Part shown: positions 17,118 to 25,336 of the stretch, piece by piece
Numbering within the stretch: position 1 is the first letter of the stretch
Layout: the number at the start of each line of letters is the position of its first letter
From: Deltaproteobacteria bacterium
GTDB lineage: Bacteria; Myxococcota; Polyangia; Haliangiales; Haliangiaceae
Length of the DNA: 27,012 nt
NCBI GenBank assembly: GCA_018262455.1
Contig: JAGSPR010000031.1
Location: 1 to 27,012 of the forward strand
Reading direction: 5' to 3'
The notes under the pieces: generated by a model
What the model saw: the letters and a program-made list of their open reading frames with translations, nothing else
Database searches by the model: none
Told to the model about the DNA's origin: nothing
Translations under genes and position numbers: made by a program

Positions 17118-18182
17118 CGCGGCGAGCACGGCATCGTTCTCGGCCGGCGTGCCCACCGTGATCCGGAGGCAATCGGCGAGCGGGCCGGTGGCGCCGAAGC
17201 TGCGCACCGAGATGCCCGCGTCGGCGAGCGCGTGCCACGTGCGCTGACTGTCCGAAAACCGGACAAGCAGGAGGTTCGCCTCGCTCGGGAAGACCTCGAG
17301 TCCGAGCGCGCCGAGCCCCGCGGCGAGCCGGGCTCGCTCGCGAACCACCGCGGCCGCGCGGTCGGCGCACCACTGCCAGCCCTCCTCGAGCAGGAGCTCG
17401 GCGGCCCGCTGGTCGAGCGCTGACAGGTTGTACGGCGGTCGCACCTTCTCGAGCACGCCCGCGATCGCCGGCGCCGAGATCGAGAACCCGACCCGCAGCC
17501 CCGCCATGCCGATCTTCGACAACGTGCGCAGCACGACGAGGTTTGGGTGGTCGGCGAGCGCGGCGAGGTTGGTCGCGCCGCTGTACGCCACGTAGGCCTC
17601 GTCCGAGACGACCACCATGTCGCGATGTCGCGCCGCGAGCTCGAGCGCGAGCTCCTTGCGCCACAGCGTGCCGGTGGGGTTGTTGGGGAGCGCGAGGAAG
17701 ACCACGCTGGGACGTGTGGCGTCGACGGCGCTCACCAGCGCGGCTTCGTCGAGCTCGAACCGTGAGCCGGGCCGAGCACTGAGCGGTACCTCGACGGGAG
17801 GCAAGCCCCGTGCGATCGCGGCGAGCCGGTAGTACACGAAGCTCGGCGTCGGATACAGGATCGGCCCCGCGAACGCGCTGCACAGCATCGCGATCAGCTC
17901 GTCCGAGCCGTTGCCGAACACGATCTGCTCGCCGGAGACCCCGTGCTGGCGCGCGACCACGGCCCGGAGCCGGCGCGCCGATGCATCGGGATAGCGCTCG
18001 AGCGCGGCCTCGGCGAGCACGCTGGCGAGCCGGGCCCGGAGCTCGGCAGGTAGCGGATCCGGCAGCTCGTTGGCATCGAGCTTGGCGACCAGCCGCGGCG
18101 GCAGCGGCACGTGGTACGCGGTCGAGCCACGGAGCGCGGCGGGGACCCGCGCGGCGAGCGGACCCAGGCCATCGTCAGCCAC
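17106..18182 (-). CDS. hisC: Histidinol-phosphate aminotransferase
   Basis: HisC is the PLP-dependent enzyme that converts imidazole-acetol phosphate and glutamate to histidinol phosphate. The 358-residue product has normal length. Motifs: [12 protein letters not shown] near the N terminus, [28 protein letters not shown], and [14 protein letters not shown], in which Lys223 should bind PLP. The C terminus ([20 protein letters not shown]) is complete. The start is the GTG at 18182, which overlaps the hisD stop by 8 bp (GTGGCTGA) and has an AGG six bases upstream, so translation is coupled to hisD. A longer open frame upstream is an out-of-frame shadow of hisD. The stop codon lies in the last unit of a tandem repeat. 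Aspartate-type class I aminotransferases share the fold, but the his context supports HisC. Confidence 0.96.
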   Translation of the reverse strand: MADDGLGPLAARVPAALRGSTAYHVPLPPRLVAKLDANELPDPLPAELRARLASVLAEAALERYPDASARRLRAVVARQHGVSGEQIVFGNGSDELIAMLCSAFAGPILYPTPSFVYYRLAAIARGLPPVEVPLSARPGSRFELDEAALVSAVDATRPSVVFLALPNNPTGTLWRKELALELAARHRDMVVVSDEAYVAYSGATNLAALADHPNLVVLRTLSKIGMAGLRVGFSISAPAIAGVLEKVRPPYNLSALDQRAAELLLEEGWQWCADRAAAVVRERARLAAGLGALGLEVFPSEANLLLVRFSDSQRTWHALADAGISVRSFGATGPLADCLRITVGTPAENDAVLAALAG

Positions 18183-19446
18183 GCTTGCCTCGCAGCAGCG
18201 CCGAGCGGCCGTGGCCGTCGAGCCCCTCACAGGCCGCCAAGGTCGCGATCGGACCTGCATGCGCAGCAGCCGCCGCGGCGGTGTACTCGATGATCGACGT
18301 GCGCTTCCAGAAGTCGTGCACCCCGAGCGGCGAGGCATAGCGCGCGGCTCCCCCGGTGGGCAGCACGTGGTTGGCGCCGGCGAGGTAGTCGCCCGCGGCC
18401 TCGGAGGAGTACGCACCGACGAAGATCGCGCCGGCCGTCGTGCAGCGTGCGGCGACCTCGCGTGCGCCGGTGACGTGCAGCTCGAGGTGCTCGGGCGCGA
18501 ACGCGTTCGCGTAGTCGATCGCGGCGTCGAGCGAGCCGACGAGCACGACCGCGCCGTGCGCGACCAGCGCATGCTCGGCGATCGCGCGCCGTGGCAGATC
18601 GGCGAGCTGATCCTCGAGCTCGTCGTCGACGGCCGCCGCGAGCTCGGGCGAGGTCGTCACCAGCACCGCGCAGGCTTCCCTGTCGTGCTCGGCCTGGGCG
18701 ATCAGATCCGCGGCGATCCACGCCGGGTTCGCGCCGGCATCGGCCACCACGAGCACCTCGGACGGGCCGGCGATCGAGTCGATGTCGACCTCGCCATAGA
18801 CCTGGCGCTTCGCGGACGCGACCCAGGCGTTGCCCGGCCCGACGATCTTGTCGACCCGTGGCACGGTCTCGGTCCCGTAGGCGAGGGCCGCGATCGCCTG
18901 CGCACCTCCGAGCTCGAACACCCGATCGACCCCCGCGAGGCGCGCCGCGAGCAGCGCCTCGGCCGAGGCTCCCGGCGTCACCATGATGATCTCCGGCACG
19001 CCCGCGACCTTGGCGGGGATCGCCGTCATCAGCACGCTCGACGGGTAGCGCGCGGTTCCGCCCGGCACGTAGAGCCCGACGCGCCGGAGCGGCGTCACCC
19101 GGAGCTCGAGCCGGACGCCATCGAGCGTGACGTCGACGTCGCGCGCCTGCTGGGTCGCATGGAACGCCTGGATCCGCTGCGCCGCGAGCTCGAGCGCCCC
19201 GCGGACGTCGGGCGCGACCTGGGCTGCGAGCGCGTCCCACCGCTCGGCGGGCAGCTCGTAGCTGCCGGCGGTCGGTTCGCGCTGGTCGAATCGGCGGGTG
19301 TAGTCGGCGACCGCAGTGTCGCGACGGATCCGGACTCCTTTGAGGATCGCGGCGACCTGCTCGTCGATGTCGCCGGCCATCCGGGTCGAGCGATCGAGGA
19401 GCGCGGTGGCCGCCGGCGTCCCGGCTCGCAGCAGCTTCAGCATCAT
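18175..19446 (-). CDS. hisD: Histidinol dehydrogenase
   Basis: HisD carries out the last two oxidations of histidine synthesis, histidinol to histidine, with two NAD+ and Zn2+. The 423-residue product has family length. Motifs: [81 protein letters not shown] and FAPEHLELH, in which Glu319 and His320 are the expected catalytic pair, then [14 protein letters not shown]. No key residue is missing. Two adjacent start codons exist at 19446 and 19443. hisD precedes hisC in a coupled pair; the gene upstream on the same strand is a lipoprotein 43 bp away and not hisG, so the histidine pathway is split in this genome or arranged unusually. Confidence 0.98.
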   Translation of the reverse strand: MMLKLLRAGTPAATALLDRSTRMAGDIDEQVAAILKGVRIRRDTAVADYTRRFDQREPTAGSYELPAERWDALAAQVAPDVRGALELAAQRIQAFHATQQARDVDVTLDGVRLELRVTPLRRVGLYVPGGTARYPSSVLMTAIPAKVAGVPEIIMVTPGASAEALLAARLAGVDRVFELGGAQAIAALAYGTETVPRVDKIVGPGNAWVASAKRQVYGEVDIDSIAGPSEVLVVADAGANPAWIAADLIAQAEHDREACAVLVTTSPELAAAVDDELEDQLADLPRRAIAEHALVAHGAVVLVGSLDAAIDYANAFAPEHLELHVTGAREVAARCTTAGAIFVGAYSSEAAGDYLAGANHVLPTGGAARYASPLGVHDFWKRTSIIEYTAAAAAAHAGPIATLAACEGLDGHGRSALLRGKRG

Positions 19447-19489
19447 CCGACGGGGAGGGTGTCACGCCGGCGGTGGGTCGTCCGCGCCG

Positions 19490-20221
19490 TCATGGCTTGT
19501 TCTTCTTCGGCTTCTTCTTCTTGGTCGCCGGGGGAGCGGCGGCGTCGTCGTCCGGCGCCGCATCGTCGACGTGCTGCTCGGGGATCTTCACCTTGTCGGG
19601 ATCGTACTTGTCGATGTCGGGCCTGGGATTCCTCGGGTCGTAGTCTTCCTTGTCATGGGACGCTTTCGGCTTGTCCTCCGGACCCGGCGGCAGCGGGCCC
19701 TCGAGCGAGCCGCCCGGCAGCTGCGAGGGATAGCGCTCCCCGTACTTCTCGACCATCGAGTCCGGCACGGTCTCGCGGCCCTGCCCGCCCACCATGACGA
19801 TGTACGTGCCGGAGGGCCAGATCGCCCACATCTCGCTCGGCCCGACGATCGTGAGCGCACGCACGCCCTCGATCTTCTTCTCGCTGACCTGATACCCGCG
19901 CTCTTGCGCCAGCCGGCGGACCAGCTTCACGGTCTCGCGCACGACCCCGTCCGTCCGCGCGTAGCGGGTCACGGTGACGTTGACGAGATCCTTGTCCTCG
20001 ATGTGACCGCGTTTCTCGGAGTCGTTGGTGATGTAGCTCGCGCTGTACTTCTCACCCTTGTTGCCCTCGATCCAGACCTCGTAATCGAGCAGCGGCCCCT
20101 GGAACCTCCGAAACTTCCAGGTGCCGAGATCGCCCTCGACGACCAGCCGTTTCGGGACCGGCGGCTTGCCGCCACACGCCGTGAGGAGCGCGGCCGCGAG
20201 CGCGACAAGAATCAGCCGCAT
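19490..20221 (-). CDS. Predicted lipoprotein upstream of hisD
   Basis: A 243-residue lipoprotein of unknown function. The signal peptide MRLILVALAAALLTACGG has a lipobox with Cys16. The mature domain (about 25-165) is mixed alpha/beta with many charged residues (LGTWKFRRFQGPLLDYEVWI, SASYITNDSEKRGHI, EMWAIWPSGTYIVMVGG). The last 80 residues are low complexity: Pro/Asp-rich, then Ala-rich, ending in a strongly basic stretch (KKKKPKKNKP). No family was recognised. The ATG at 20221 starts the signal peptide; the open frame continues upstream into the metK promoter region but reads as nonsense there. It is 43 bp upstream of hisD on the same strand and may be transcribed with it, and it is divergent from metK. 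Confidence 0.8.
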   Translation of the reverse strand: MRLILVALAAALLTACGGKPPVPKRLVVEGDLGTWKFRRFQGPLLDYEVWIEGNKGEKYSASYITNDSEKRGHIEDKDLVNVTVTRYARTDGVVRETVKLVRRLAQERGYQVSEKKIEGVRALTIVGPSEMWAIWPSGTYIVMVGGQGRETVPDSMVEKYGERYPSQLPGGSLEGPLPPGPEDKPKASHDKEDYDPRNPRPDIDKYDPDKVKIPEQHVDDAAPDDDAAAPPATKKKKPKKNKP

Positions 20222-20251
20222 CGTCCCGATGATGGTACCTCCGTTCGAGCG

Positions 20252-20280
20252 TTGACAGCGGACTTGGGTAGCTGAATAGT
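20252..20280 (+). promoter_or_regulatory. Sigma70-type promoter of metK giving a near-leaderless transcript
   Basis: A perfect -35 box TTGACA (20252-20257) is followed after 17 bp by AATAGT (20275-20280), a four-of-six match to the -10 consensus. Transcription would begin about 20286-20288, only 4-6 bases before the metK ATG at 20292. No Shine-Dalgarno sequence precedes the ATG, which agrees with a leaderless message. Confidence 0.5.
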
Positions 20281-20291
20281 CGTCGACACCC

Positions 20292-21542
20292 ATGGCCAGC
20301 TATCTGTTCTCCTCCGAGTCCGTCACCGAAGGTCACCCTGACAAACTGTGCGATCAGGTCAGTGACGCGATCGTAGACGCGTGCCTCACCGCCGATCCGA
20401 ACAGCCGGGTTGCGTGCGAGACCGTGACCAAGACGGGCTTCGTGCTCCTGGCGGGCGAGATCACCACCAAGGCCTATCTCGACTACCCGACGATCGTGCG
20501 CGGCGTCGTCCGCGACATCGGCTTCGTCGGGTCGGACACGGGGTTCGATGCGGACACGTGTGCGGTGATGGTGTCGGTGGCGCAGCAGTCGCCCGACATC
20601 GCGCAGGGCGTCGATCGCGGAGATGCGTCCAAGCAGGGCGCCGGCGATCAGGGCCTGATGTTCGGCTACGCCTGCGACGAGACCAAGGAGCTGATGCCGC
20701 TGCCGATCCAGATGGCGCACCAGCTCGCGTTCCGGCTCGCCGAGGTCCGCAAGAAGAAGATCAAGGGCGTCGACTGGCTGCGCCCCGATGGCAAGACCCA
20801 GGTCTCGATCCGCTATCAGGACGGCGAGGTCACCGGGGTCGAGGCGATCGTCGTCTCGACCCAGCACGACGAGAAGGTGAAGCAGAAGACGCTCGAGGAG
20901 GCCATCCGCGAGCTCGTCATCAAGCCGATCGTTCCGGCGAAGCTCATCACCAACAAGACCAAGTTCCACGTCAACCCGACGGGCCGGTTCGTGATCGGCG
21001 GCCCGTACGGCGATGCCGGCGTCACCGGACGCAAGATCATCGTCGACACGTACGGCGGCTTCGCGCGCCACGGTGGCGGCGCGTTCTCGGGCAAGGACCC
21101 GAGCAAGGTCGATCGCTCGGCCGCGTACTACGCTCGCTACATCGCCAAGCACGTCGTCGCCTCCGGGCTCGCCCGTCGCTGCGAGGTCCAGTTCGCGTAT
21201 GCGATCGGCGTCGCCGAGCCGGTCTCGATGCTGGTCGACACGTTCGGCACCGGCGTGGTGTCCGACGACAAGCTCACCAAGGCCGTGCTCATGACGTTCG
21301 ATGCGCGCCCGGGCATGCTGACCAAGGAGCTCGATCTCCGCCGCCCGATCTTCCGCAAGACCGCGGCCTACGGTCACTTCGGCCGCGAGGAGCCGGAGTT
21401 CACGTGGGAGAAGACGCCGCTCGTCGCGCAGCTCAAGGAGCACGCGGGCGCCAGCACCAAGCAGGCGAACGGCAAGGCCTCGGCCTCGGCCGCCAAGAAG
21501 CCCAGCAAGCCCGCGAAGGGCGCTGTCCTCGCGCGCGCCTGA
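20292..21542 (+). CDS. metK: S-adenosylmethionine synthetase
   Basis: MetK makes S-adenosylmethionine from methionine and ATP. The 416-residue product has the family motifs [20 protein letters not shown] with GHPDK at 14-18, [43 protein letters not shown] and [18 protein letters not shown] (the P-loop-like region), [18 protein letters not shown], and [17 protein letters not shown] near the end of the catalytic core. All signature residues are present. The protein is about 30 residues longer than usual because of a C-terminal Ala/Lys/Ser-rich tail after about residue 385. The ATG at 20292 is the only sensible start and lies a few bases after the predicted transcription start. No room exists for a SAM riboswitch between promoter and gene. 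It is transcribed divergently from the lipoprotein-hisDC unit. Confidence 0.98.
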   Translation: MASYLFSSESVTEGHPDKLCDQVSDAIVDACLTADPNSRVACETVTKTGFVLLAGEITTKAYLDYPTIVRGVVRDIGFVGSDTGFDADTCAVMVSVAQQSPDIAQGVDRGDASKQGAGDQGLMFGYACDETKELMPLPIQMAHQLAFRLAEVRKKKIKGVDWLRPDGKTQVSIRYQDGEVTGVEAIVVSTQHDEKVKQKTLEEAIRELVIKPIVPAKLITNKTKFHVNPTGRFVIGGPYGDAGVTGRKIIVDTYGGFARHGGGAFSGKDPSKVDRSAAYYARYIAKHVVASGLARRCEVQFAYAIGVAEPVSMLVDTFGTGVVSDDKLTKAVLMTFDARPGMLTKELDLRRPIFRKTAAYGHFGREEPEFTWEKTPLVAQLKEHAGASTKQANGKASASAAKKPSKPAKGAVLARA

Positions 21543-21668
21543 GCAGGACAGGCCCGCGGAGGTCCGCTGCTCCAGTCGGCGGTTCCCGACGATCACTGCG
21601 CTCGTGCGGTGGATCGCGGCTCGCCGCCGGCGTGACCGAAATTGCTTCGAGAACCGGCGGTTCATGCC

Positions 21669-24368
21669 ATGGTGGCTCGCGTGCGGTCCCTGGTGCTCGC
21701 CGCGGTGCTCGTCACGAACACCGCCTTCGTGCCGCGGGGAGACCGCGAGGTTGCCGTCCCGGCTGGCCCGGCGCCGCGGACCTCGCGCGTGCTCGAGGCG
21801 GCCGCCGCGCCCGCCGGCTGGCGTGCCGTCCACGACCACGATACCGGCGTCACGACGCGGATGTGGGGCGGCTACATCGACGTGCCGGGCGCGATGCGCG
21901 ATCCCGGCGTTGCCGAGCGCGCCGCCCGCGCGTTCCTCACCGCCCACCTGGGCCAGCTTGCCCCCGGCGCGCGGCTCGCCGACTTCGTGCTCGTCACCAA
22001 CCGGATCGATGGGGCGGTGCGCACGCTCGCGTTCGGCCAGCGGTGGAACGGCCTGCGCGTGGTCGGCGGCCAGCTCCACGTCGTGTTCGCGAACGACCGC
22101 CTGTTCCTCGCGGGCTCCGAGGCCCTGCCCCACGTACAGGTTGCGGTGCCGGGTGCCGGCCACGCGAGCGCCGGCCGCGCCGAAGCCTGGTTGCGCCACG
22201 ACACCGGCCTCGCCGTCACCGCACGGCCGACCGGCGAGCGCGTGGTGCTGCCGCTGGTGCACGGCCCAGGGAACATCGAGTACCGCGTCGCCGACGTGCT
22301 CGACGCGAGCGCGTCGACCGGCCAGTGGGACGTCTATGTCGCCCCCGATGGTGCGCCACTCCTGCGGACGAGCCGGCGGTCGTACGCCACCGGGACGCTG
22401 CGGTTCGACGTCGGCGACCGGCGCCCCACCGGCACCCGCCGGCTCGCGCCTGCCGGCCGCGCGAACCTGACGGTCGATGGCACCGCGGCACTGACCGCGG
22501 ACGACGGCGGCTTCGCGTGGCCGGGCACGGCGCCCGCGGCGGTCGATCCCAGCGTCCTCGGCTCGATCGTGCAGATCGTCAACAGCGCCGGCGCGCTCGC
22601 GACCGTCCAGCTCGTCGCCCAGCCCGGTCAGCCCGTCGACTGGAGCCTCGCCGATGACGAGCAAGGCGATGCCCAGCTGACCGCGTACGTCTACGCGATG
22701 GTCGCCAAGGCCCGCGGCCGCGCGATGCAGCCGGGGCTCGCGTGGCTCGATCTGCCGCTGCAGGTCCACGTCAACGAGCCCGGCTCGTGCAACGCATTCT
22801 CGACGGGCGACGACCTCCACTTCTTCCGCAAGGACGCGATGTGCGAGAACACCGGGCGGCTCGCCGACGTCGTGATGCACGAGTTCGGGCACTCGTTCCA
22901 CCACCAGACGATCATCCCCGGCGTCGGCGCGTTCAACCAGCCGATGTCCGAGGGCGTGGCCGACTTCTTCGCCGCCAACATCGTCGACGATCCCGGGGTC
23001 GGGCGCGGGTTCACGTTCGACGACACCCCCGTCCGCGAGCTCGATCCGGCCGGCACCGAGAAGCACTTCCCCGAGGACGTCAACGGCAGTCCCCACCTGA
23101 CCGGGTTGATCCTCGCCGGCGCGCTGTGGGATCTGCGCAAGGCCCTGATCGCCGAGCTCGGTGCCGCCCAGGGCATCGCGGTCACCGAGCAGATCTACGT
23201 CGGCGTGCTGCAGCGCGCGACCGACCTGCCCACGACGTACCTCGCCGCGCTCACCGCCGACGACAACGACGGCAACCTCGGCAACGGCACGCCGCATGGC
23301 TGCGCGATCGAGGCCGCGTTCGGCCGCCACGGCCTCGCGGCGCCCGGATTCGAGACCACGACGATCGGGGTGCCCGTCGTCTCCGGCACGACCGTCGCGT
23401 TCACCGTCACGACCCCGTCCGCCGGCGCCTGTCCGCGGCCGCGGGTCACCGCGATGGCGCTCGCGTGGCAACTGGGGCCAACCAGCACGCCGACGACGAT
23501 CCCGATGACGCTGCAGGGCACGACCTGGTCCGCCACCCTCCCCGCCCAGCCCGACAACACCCTCGTGCTCTACCGCGCGGTCGCCACGTTCGACGACGGC
23601 TCCACCGCCAACCTCCCCGACAACGCGGCCGACCCGCTCTACCAGCTGCTCGTCGGCGACGCGACGCCGATCTGGTGCGAGCCCCTGAACAGCGATCCCC
23701 AGTGGACCCAGGTCGGCCAGCCCGAGTGGGAGGTCGCGCGGCCGTCGTTCGTGCTCGATGCCCCACGCGCGTTCACCGGGGACAACGTGCTCGGCACCAA
23801 CGTCCGCACCGCCGGCAGCTACAACGCGTTCAACGCCACGTCGATCGAGACGCCGCCGATCGATGGCTCGGCCTACCAGCACGTGCACGTCCAGTTCCGC
23901 CGCTGGCTCACCATCGAGGATGGCACCTTCGACCAGGCCACGATCGCCGTCGACGGTGCGACCGTCTGGCAGAACACCACCACCGCGGCCGGCAACCTCG
24001 ACCACGTCGACAAGGAGTGGCGGCTCGTCGACCTCGAGGTCACGCCGAGCGCGGCGATCACCGTTGGGTGGACGCTCGATCCCGACGGTTCGCGTCAGCT
24101 CGGCGGCTGGAACCTCGACGACATCTGCGTCGTCGGCCTCGGCAAGATCCCACGCTGCGGCGATGGCTTCGTCGATGTCGACGAGTCCTGCGACGATGGC
24201 AATGCCACCGCGGGCGACGGCTGCACCCCCGACTGCGTCACCGAGCCCGACGAGGGCGGCGGCTGCTGCTCGTCGTCCTCGGCGTTGCCAGCCTGGTTGC
24301 CGGCCGGCGCGGTCCTGGCTTGGCTTTGGCCAAGGCGGCGAAGCCGCCGGAGCCCTACTGCAACTTGA
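21669..24368 (+). CDS. Secreted zinc metalloprotease with a MYXO-CTERM tail
   Basis: An 899-residue exported gluzincin-type protease. An N-terminal signal (RVRSLVLAAVLVTNTAFV) is followed by an FTP-like propeptide region (about 60-260). The catalytic domain has HEFGH at 404-408 and Glu428 in SEGVADFF: HExxH with 19 residues to the third ligand, as in thermolysin. DDNDGNLGNGTPHGC around 535-550 also resembles protease sequence. A beta-rich domain of about 330 residues follows. Next comes a Cys-rich repeat, CGDGFVDVDESCDDGN and GDGCTPDC, of the kind found in myxobacterial surface proteins. The C terminus is GGGCCSSSSALPAWL, a hydrophobic stretch and RRRSRR: the MYXO-CTERM pattern for surface sorting. 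ATG 21669 is chosen directly before the signal. Convergent with the next gene, 20 bp apart. The exact peptidase family is not certain. Confidence 0.9.
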   Translation: MVARVRSLVLAAVLVTNTAFVPRGDREVAVPAGPAPRTSRVLEAAAAPAGWRAVHDHDTGVTTRMWGGYIDVPGAMRDPGVAERAARAFLTAHLGQLAPGARLADFVLVTNRIDGAVRTLAFGQRWNGLRVVGGQLHVVFANDRLFLAGSEALPHVQVAVPGAGHASAGRAEAWLRHDTGLAVTARPTGERVVLPLVHGPGNIEYRVADVLDASASTGQWDVYVAPDGAPLLRTSRRSYATGTLRFDVGDRRPTGTRRLAPAGRANLTVDGTAALTADDGGFAWPGTAPAAVDPSVLGSIVQIVNSAGALATVQLVAQPGQPVDWSLADDEQGDAQLTAYVYAMVAKARGRAMQPGLAWLDLPLQVHVNEPGSCNAFSTGDDLHFFRKDAMCENTGRLADVVMHEFGHSFHHQTIIPGVGAFNQPMSEGVADFFAANIVDDPGVGRGFTFDDTPVRELDPAGTEKHFPEDVNGSPHLTGLILAGALWDLRKALIAELGAAQGIAVTEQIYVGVLQRATDLPTTYLAALTADDNDGNLGNGTPHGCAIEAAFGRHGLAAPGFETTTIGVPVVSGTTVAFTVTTPSAGACPRPRVTAMALAWQLGPTSTPTTIPMTLQGTTWSATLPAQPDNTLVLYRAVATFDDGSTANLPDNAADPLYQLLVGDATPIWCEPLNSDPQWTQVGQPEWEVARPSFVLDAPRAFTGDNVLGTNVRTAGSYNAFNATSIETPPIDGSAYQHVHVQFRRWLTIEDGTFDQATIAVDGATVWQNTTTAAGNLDHVDKEWRLVDLEVTPSAAITVGWTLDPDGSRQLGGWNLDDICVVGLGKIPRCGDGFVDVDESCDDGNATAGDGCTPDCVTEPDEGGGCCSSSSALPAWLPAGAVLAWLWPRRRSRRSPTAT

Positions 24369-24388
24369 TTGCGTTCACCCCGCACCCC

Positions 24389-24838
24389 CTAGCGCGTGCG
24401 GAGCCGCTGCTCGAGCAGCATGCCGCTCTGGTCGGTCTCGGAGCGCATGCCGAAGTAGACGTGGGGGCCGCGCGGATCGTCGGGGATCGTGAGCTTGAGA
24501 TCGAACGGCGCGGGCCCGTCGACCTTCTCGATCGTGTAGCCGCTGGTGACCTTCGACTTGGTCTCGGGCAGGTTGAACCGGATCTGGTCGCCGGTCGCCT
24601 CGAAGTTGAACAGCTCGAACACGCCCTTGTAGAGCGTGCGATCCTGGAACACGCCGCCGCCCATCGAGGGCACGAAGCGGTAGACGAACAGGTGATCGCG
24701 GTCGGTCTCGGGCATCCGATCGAGCCAGTTGCGATCGAGCAGCAGATCCTGGGCCTCATCACCCGAGATCGCGGTGGACTTCGACGACGAGCAGGCGGCA
24801 AGCGCCGCGGCGAGCAAGACAGCCGGGATGAATCGCAT
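24389..24838 (-). CDS. Small predicted lipoprotein
   Basis: A 149-residue lipoprotein. The signal peptide MRFIPAVLLAAALAACSSS has a lipobox with Cys16. The mature part resembles a single beta-barrel-like or lipocalin-like domain (HLFVYRFVPSMGGGVFQDRT, VFELFNFEATGDQIRFNLPE, FDLKLTIPDDPRGPHVYFGM), but no family is recognised. It ends in a basic EQRLRTR. The ATG at 24838 starts the signal; the open frame extends upstream to 25108 but crosses the next gene out of frame. It follows the roadblock-like gene on the same strand, with a strong hairpin between them, so it may be transcribed on its own. Confidence 0.8.
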   Translation of the reverse strand: MRFIPAVLLAAALAACSSSKSTAISGDEAQDLLLDRNWLDRMPETDRDHLFVYRFVPSMGGGVFQDRTLYKGVFELFNFEATGDQIRFNLPETKSKVTSGYTIEKVDGPAPFDLKLTIPDDPRGPHVYFGMRSETDQSGMLLEQRLRTR

Positions 24839-24854
24839 CCCGGCAGTGTACCGC

Positions 24855-24888
24855 GCATGCCGCGAACGTCCGCCGTTCGCGGACATGC
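24855..24888 (-). terminator. Strong hairpin between the roadblock-like gene and the lipoprotein
   Basis: CCGCGAACG (24860-24868) and CGTTCGCGG (24874-24882) form a perfect 9-bp stem with a 5-nt loop; GCATG (24855-24859) and CATGC (24884-24888) extend it by five pairs past one unpaired base. It begins directly after the stop codon of the roadblock-like gene. No T-tract follows, so it may be a factor-assisted terminator, an mRNA-stabilising 3' structure or a protein-binding site. Confidence 0.5.
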
Positions 24889-25281
24889 TCAGGCGGCGAG
24901 AATTCGCAGGGTACCCTCGGCACCGCGCGTGAGCTGCCGCTTGCGCGCGGCGGCCGTGCCGCCGACCACGCAGACGAGCAGCTCGCTCCCGTCGACCTCG
25001 ACCTTCGTCATCCGGACGTCCCACTTCTGCCCGGCGCCGAGCAGGGTGCCGTTGAACTCCTTGATGCGCCCGTTGACCAGCGCCATCCTCGCCGCCACCT
25101 CGTCGCACGCGTGCGTGTCCCCCGACGAGGCGAGCGGCAAGCCATCACCATCCGCCACCACCATTGCTTCGATCCTGCCGTCCTCGCAGCAGGCGAGGAG
25201 CTGATACCGGAGCGCCTGCGTGACCGTGCTGGCACGCCGCCGCCGACGCTCGGTCTGGATCCTGGAGTTCTGGCTGGGCAT
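24889..25281 (-). CDS. Roadblock/LC7-like protein
   Basis: A 130-residue soluble protein. The middle part (LLACCEDGRIEAMVVADGDG, LPLASSGDTHACDEVAARMA) has the roadblock/LC7 arrangement: a helix, a GxxxAMVVxxDGLPLASS strand-turn-strand, then a helix. The end (VEVDGSELLVCVVGG, followed by a basic helix and RGAEGTLRILAA) fits the remaining strands and last helix. Roadblock proteins in myxobacteria often bind small Ras-like GTPases of the MglA type; none is seen here, so a partner is not identified. The N terminus has a basic stretch (ERRRRRAS). I chose the ATG at 25281; the open frame continues upstream, but there it is antisense to the divergent peptidase gene. The family call is moderate. Confidence 0.65.
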   Translation of the reverse strand: MPSQNSRIQTERRRRRASTVTQALRYQLLACCEDGRIEAMVVADGDGLPLASSGDTHACDEVAARMALVNGRIKEFNGTLLGAGQKWDVRMTKVEVDGSELLVCVVGGTAAARKRQLTRGAEGTLRILAA

Positions 25282-25336
25282 GGCGTGATCGTGTCGGGCG
25301 CCCGCGCCGCGGGCAAGATTTGGGCATACTGCGCGC

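Noticed and set aside
16904..17161. Small open frames across the 25-bp repeats
   Set aside because: The predicted peptides are only translated repeats and differ in every frame; no ribosome-binding site or family.
20222..20291. Possible SAM riboswitch before metK
   Set aside because: The whole gap is 70 bp and the predicted transcription start is only a few bases before the ATG, leaving no room for an aptamer.
20052..24005. Minus-strand open frame of over 1300 codons across metK and the metalloprotease
   Set aside because: It spans two unrelated real genes and their spacer, has no recognisable domain, and results from the scarcity of stop codons in this base composition.
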